Shown here piece by piece: positions 9,465-10,542 of a stretch of 10,542 bases of DNA (its first letter is position 1; each line of letters begins with the position of its first letter). A model generated the notes under the pieces. It was given only the letters and a program-made list of their open reading frames with translations. It made no database searches and was not told the origin of the DNA. The DNA lies in the NCBI GenBank assembly GCA_947467405.1, contig CANIIN010000049.1:1-10542 (forward strand). The letters run 5' to 3'. This DNA comes from Betaproteobacteria bacterium. Lineage in GTDB: Bacteria > Pseudomonadota > Gammaproteobacteria > Burkholderiales > SG8-39. The translations under genes were made by a program, and so were the position numbers.

Positions 9465-9563
9465 ACCGCTGGATAGGGCACTTCGGACCGTACAGTGGCG
9501 CATCCAGGCGGGCTTTCCCGTCGTACAAGCCATGACGGCCCACCAATTTTTCCCTTGCACGTC

Positions 9564-9569
9564 AGGAGA
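9564..9569 (+). promoter_or_regulatory. Ribosome binding site of the FecR-SPOR gene
   Basis: A strong AGGAGA motif lies 5 nt before the ATG at 9575 and fixes this start. The earlier ATG at 9532 is in another reading frame and has no such site. No convincing plus-strand promoter could be picked in 9420-9563. Confidence 0.8.
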
Positions 9570-9574
9570 ACCAG

Positions 9575-10477
9575 ATGAATGCATTCGCCTCGATCCGTCG
9601 ATCTTCATTACTCGCCGCGCTGGCCCTGTCGCTCGGCCTCGTGACGATCCCCGCTTTTGCCGCCAACAAGGCCAGCATCGTGGTCGAAGGCGTGCAGATG
9701 CCGGCTTGGGTTGAACGTGCCGGCGCGAGGCCTGAGCCGCTTGCGCCCGGCATGGAACTCAAGCCCGACGATCGCCTCACGACCGGCGCGGGTTCGCGCC
9801 TGCTGCTGCGCGCCAGCGATGGCAGCGCCATCAAGCTCGGTGAGAACGCCACCTACCGCCTCGACTCCCTCAGTCTGCGTCCGGGCAATATCTTTCAGGC
9901 GGCCATGAATGTGCTGGAGGGTGCATTCCGCTTCACCACCGATACCGTGGCCAAGAAGCGCCAGCGGCGTGACGTGAATATCCGCATCGCCACCGTGACC
10001 GCCGGCGTGCGCGGTACCGATCTGTGGGGGAAATCCGAATCTGAAAAGCAGATCGTCTGCCTGATTGAGGGCCGCATCGAAGTCACGCCGCAGAACGAGG
10101 CGTCCATTGCGATGGATCGGCCATTGCAGTTCTACGTTCGCGAGCGTGGGCAGTCGCAACCGATTGCAGCGGTGCCGGCCGAACAGTTGCGTCAATGGGC
10201 AGCCGAAACCGAAATCGAAGCGGGTCGTGGCGCGCTGCGCCGAGGGGGCAAGTGGAAGATCACCTTCGGCAGCGCGGACAGCCAGGCAGCCGCGCTGAAG
10301 TTGTACGACGACGTGCGCAAGGCCGGCTATCCAGTCTCCATCATGCCGGTTGTCGAGGGCGAGAAGCGTTCTTACGAAGTGCGACTGGCCAGCTTGACGT
10401 CGAAAGTGGAGGCCGACGCACTGGCTTCAAAGTTGAAGGGCAAGTTCGGCGAAGAAGATCTCAAGGTTTCAATGTAG
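9575..10477 (+). CDS. Secreted FecR-domain protein with C-terminal SPOR domain
   Basis: This 300-residue protein begins with a Sec signal peptide (residues 1-29, RR then SLLAALALSLGLVTIPAFA, cleavage after AFA). A FecR-type domain spans about 62-170. It shows PDDRLTTGAGSRLLLRASDGS, IKLGENATYRLDSL, LEGAFRFTT, then IATVTAGVRGTDLWGKSE and VCLIEGRIEV. The C-terminal 75 residues (226-300: GKWKITFGSADSQAAALKLYDDVRKAGYPVSIMPV...YEVRLASLTSKVEADALASKLK) look like a SPOR domain, which binds denuded peptidoglycan at septa. Unlike the anti-sigma regulator FecR, it has no cytoplasmic N-terminal domain or membrane anchor, so it is probably periplasmic and not an anti-sigma factor. No sigma factor or TonB receptor gene is in view. 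It is transcribed away from leuS and ends before a strong hairpin. Its exact role is unknown to me. Confidence 0.85.
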   Translation: MNAFASIRRSSLLAALALSLGLVTIPAFAANKASIVVEGVQMPAWVERAGARPEPLAPGMELKPDDRLTTGAGSRLLLRASDGSAIKLGENATYRLDSLSLRPGNIFQAAMNVLEGAFRFTTDTVAKKRQRRDVNIRIATVTAGVRGTDLWGKSESEKQIVCLIEGRIEVTPQNEASIAMDRPLQFYVRERGQSQPIAAVPAEQLRQWAAETEIEAGRGALRRGGKWKITFGSADSQAAALKLYDDVRKAGYPVSIMPVVEGEKRSYEVRLASLTSKVEADALASKLKGKFGEEDLKVSM

Positions 10478-10492
10478 TTAGGTATTCACTGA

Positions 10493-10526
10493 ACAAGGGG
10501 GCAAGCCCCCTTGTATATGGCTCTTT
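10493..10526 (+). terminator. GC-rich hairpin, likely terminator of the FecR-SPOR gene
   Basis: A perfect 9-bp stem (ACAAGGGGG 10493-10501, CCCCCTTGT 10506-10514) with a CAAG loop lies 15 bp after the stop codon. The T-rich run (CTCTTTT) begins only about 6 nt after the stem, so it is not a textbook U-tail. It may terminate imperfectly or act as an mRNA 3'-end stabiliser. Confidence 0.6.
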
Positions 10527-10542
10527 TCGCATTAGTTAGGGA

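Noticed and set aside
9518..9538. Inverted repeat CCGTC / GACGG upstream of the FecR-SPOR gene
   Set aside because: Arms are only 5 bp with an 11-nt loop, expected by chance in GC-rich DNA.
9532..9714. Plus-strand frame starting at ATG 9532
   Set aside because: Different frame from the FecR-SPOR gene, no ribosome site, no recognisable product.

Overview
The window is GC-rich chromosomal DNA with dense, mostly co-oriented housekeeping genes. The order leuS-lptE-holA-(extra gene)-proA-nadD-rsfS-rlmH-maf-rng, and the style of the proteins, suggest a betaproteobacterium, possibly of the Rhodocyclales/Zoogloeaceae type. The class is inferred from gene order and protein resemblance, and the order-level placement is tentative. 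No tRNA, rRNA, CRISPR array, insertion sequence or phage gene was seen.

Almost the whole window (1-9419) is one block of ten recognisable genes on the minus strand, read from right to left. It begins at a TATAAT box at 9459-9464. First comes leuS (leucyl-tRNA synthetase), then lptE (LPS-assembly lipoprotein) and holA (DNA polymerase III delta). A gene of the DUF2889 type, with no known function, follows. Next are proA (proline synthesis), nadD (NAD synthesis), rsfS (ribosome silencing factor), rlmH (23S rRNA methyltransferase), maf (nucleotide pyrophosphatase) and the first 209 codons of rng (RNase G), which runs off the left edge. Junctions are tight. Gaps are 3-14 bp from leuS to the DUF2889 gene, and there are 4-nt stop/start overlaps at proA/nadD (CTGA), nadD/rsfS (GTGA) and around the rng start (ATGA twice). 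The only larger gaps are 85 bp before proA, 36 bp before rlmH and 98 bp before maf.

The most unusual place is the maf-rng junction. The first 12 codons of rng occur twice, 116 bp apart. The upstream copy opens a 39-codon ORF that overlaps maf by ATGA at its start and rng by ATGA at its end. The two copies differ only at four synonymous third positions. A 9-bp inverted repeat encloses the start region of the upstream copy. A second oddity is nadD: its essential nucleotide-binding motif lies upstream of any ATG, GTG or TTG, so it probably starts at a CTG that overlaps the proA stop.

On the plus strand, divergent from leuS, 9575-10477 encodes a secreted protein with a FecR domain and a C-terminal SPOR (peptidoglycan-binding) domain. 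A strong GC-rich hairpin follows it. The 155-bp region between leuS and this gene holds the leuS promoter and the Shine-Dalgarno site of the FecR-SPOR gene.
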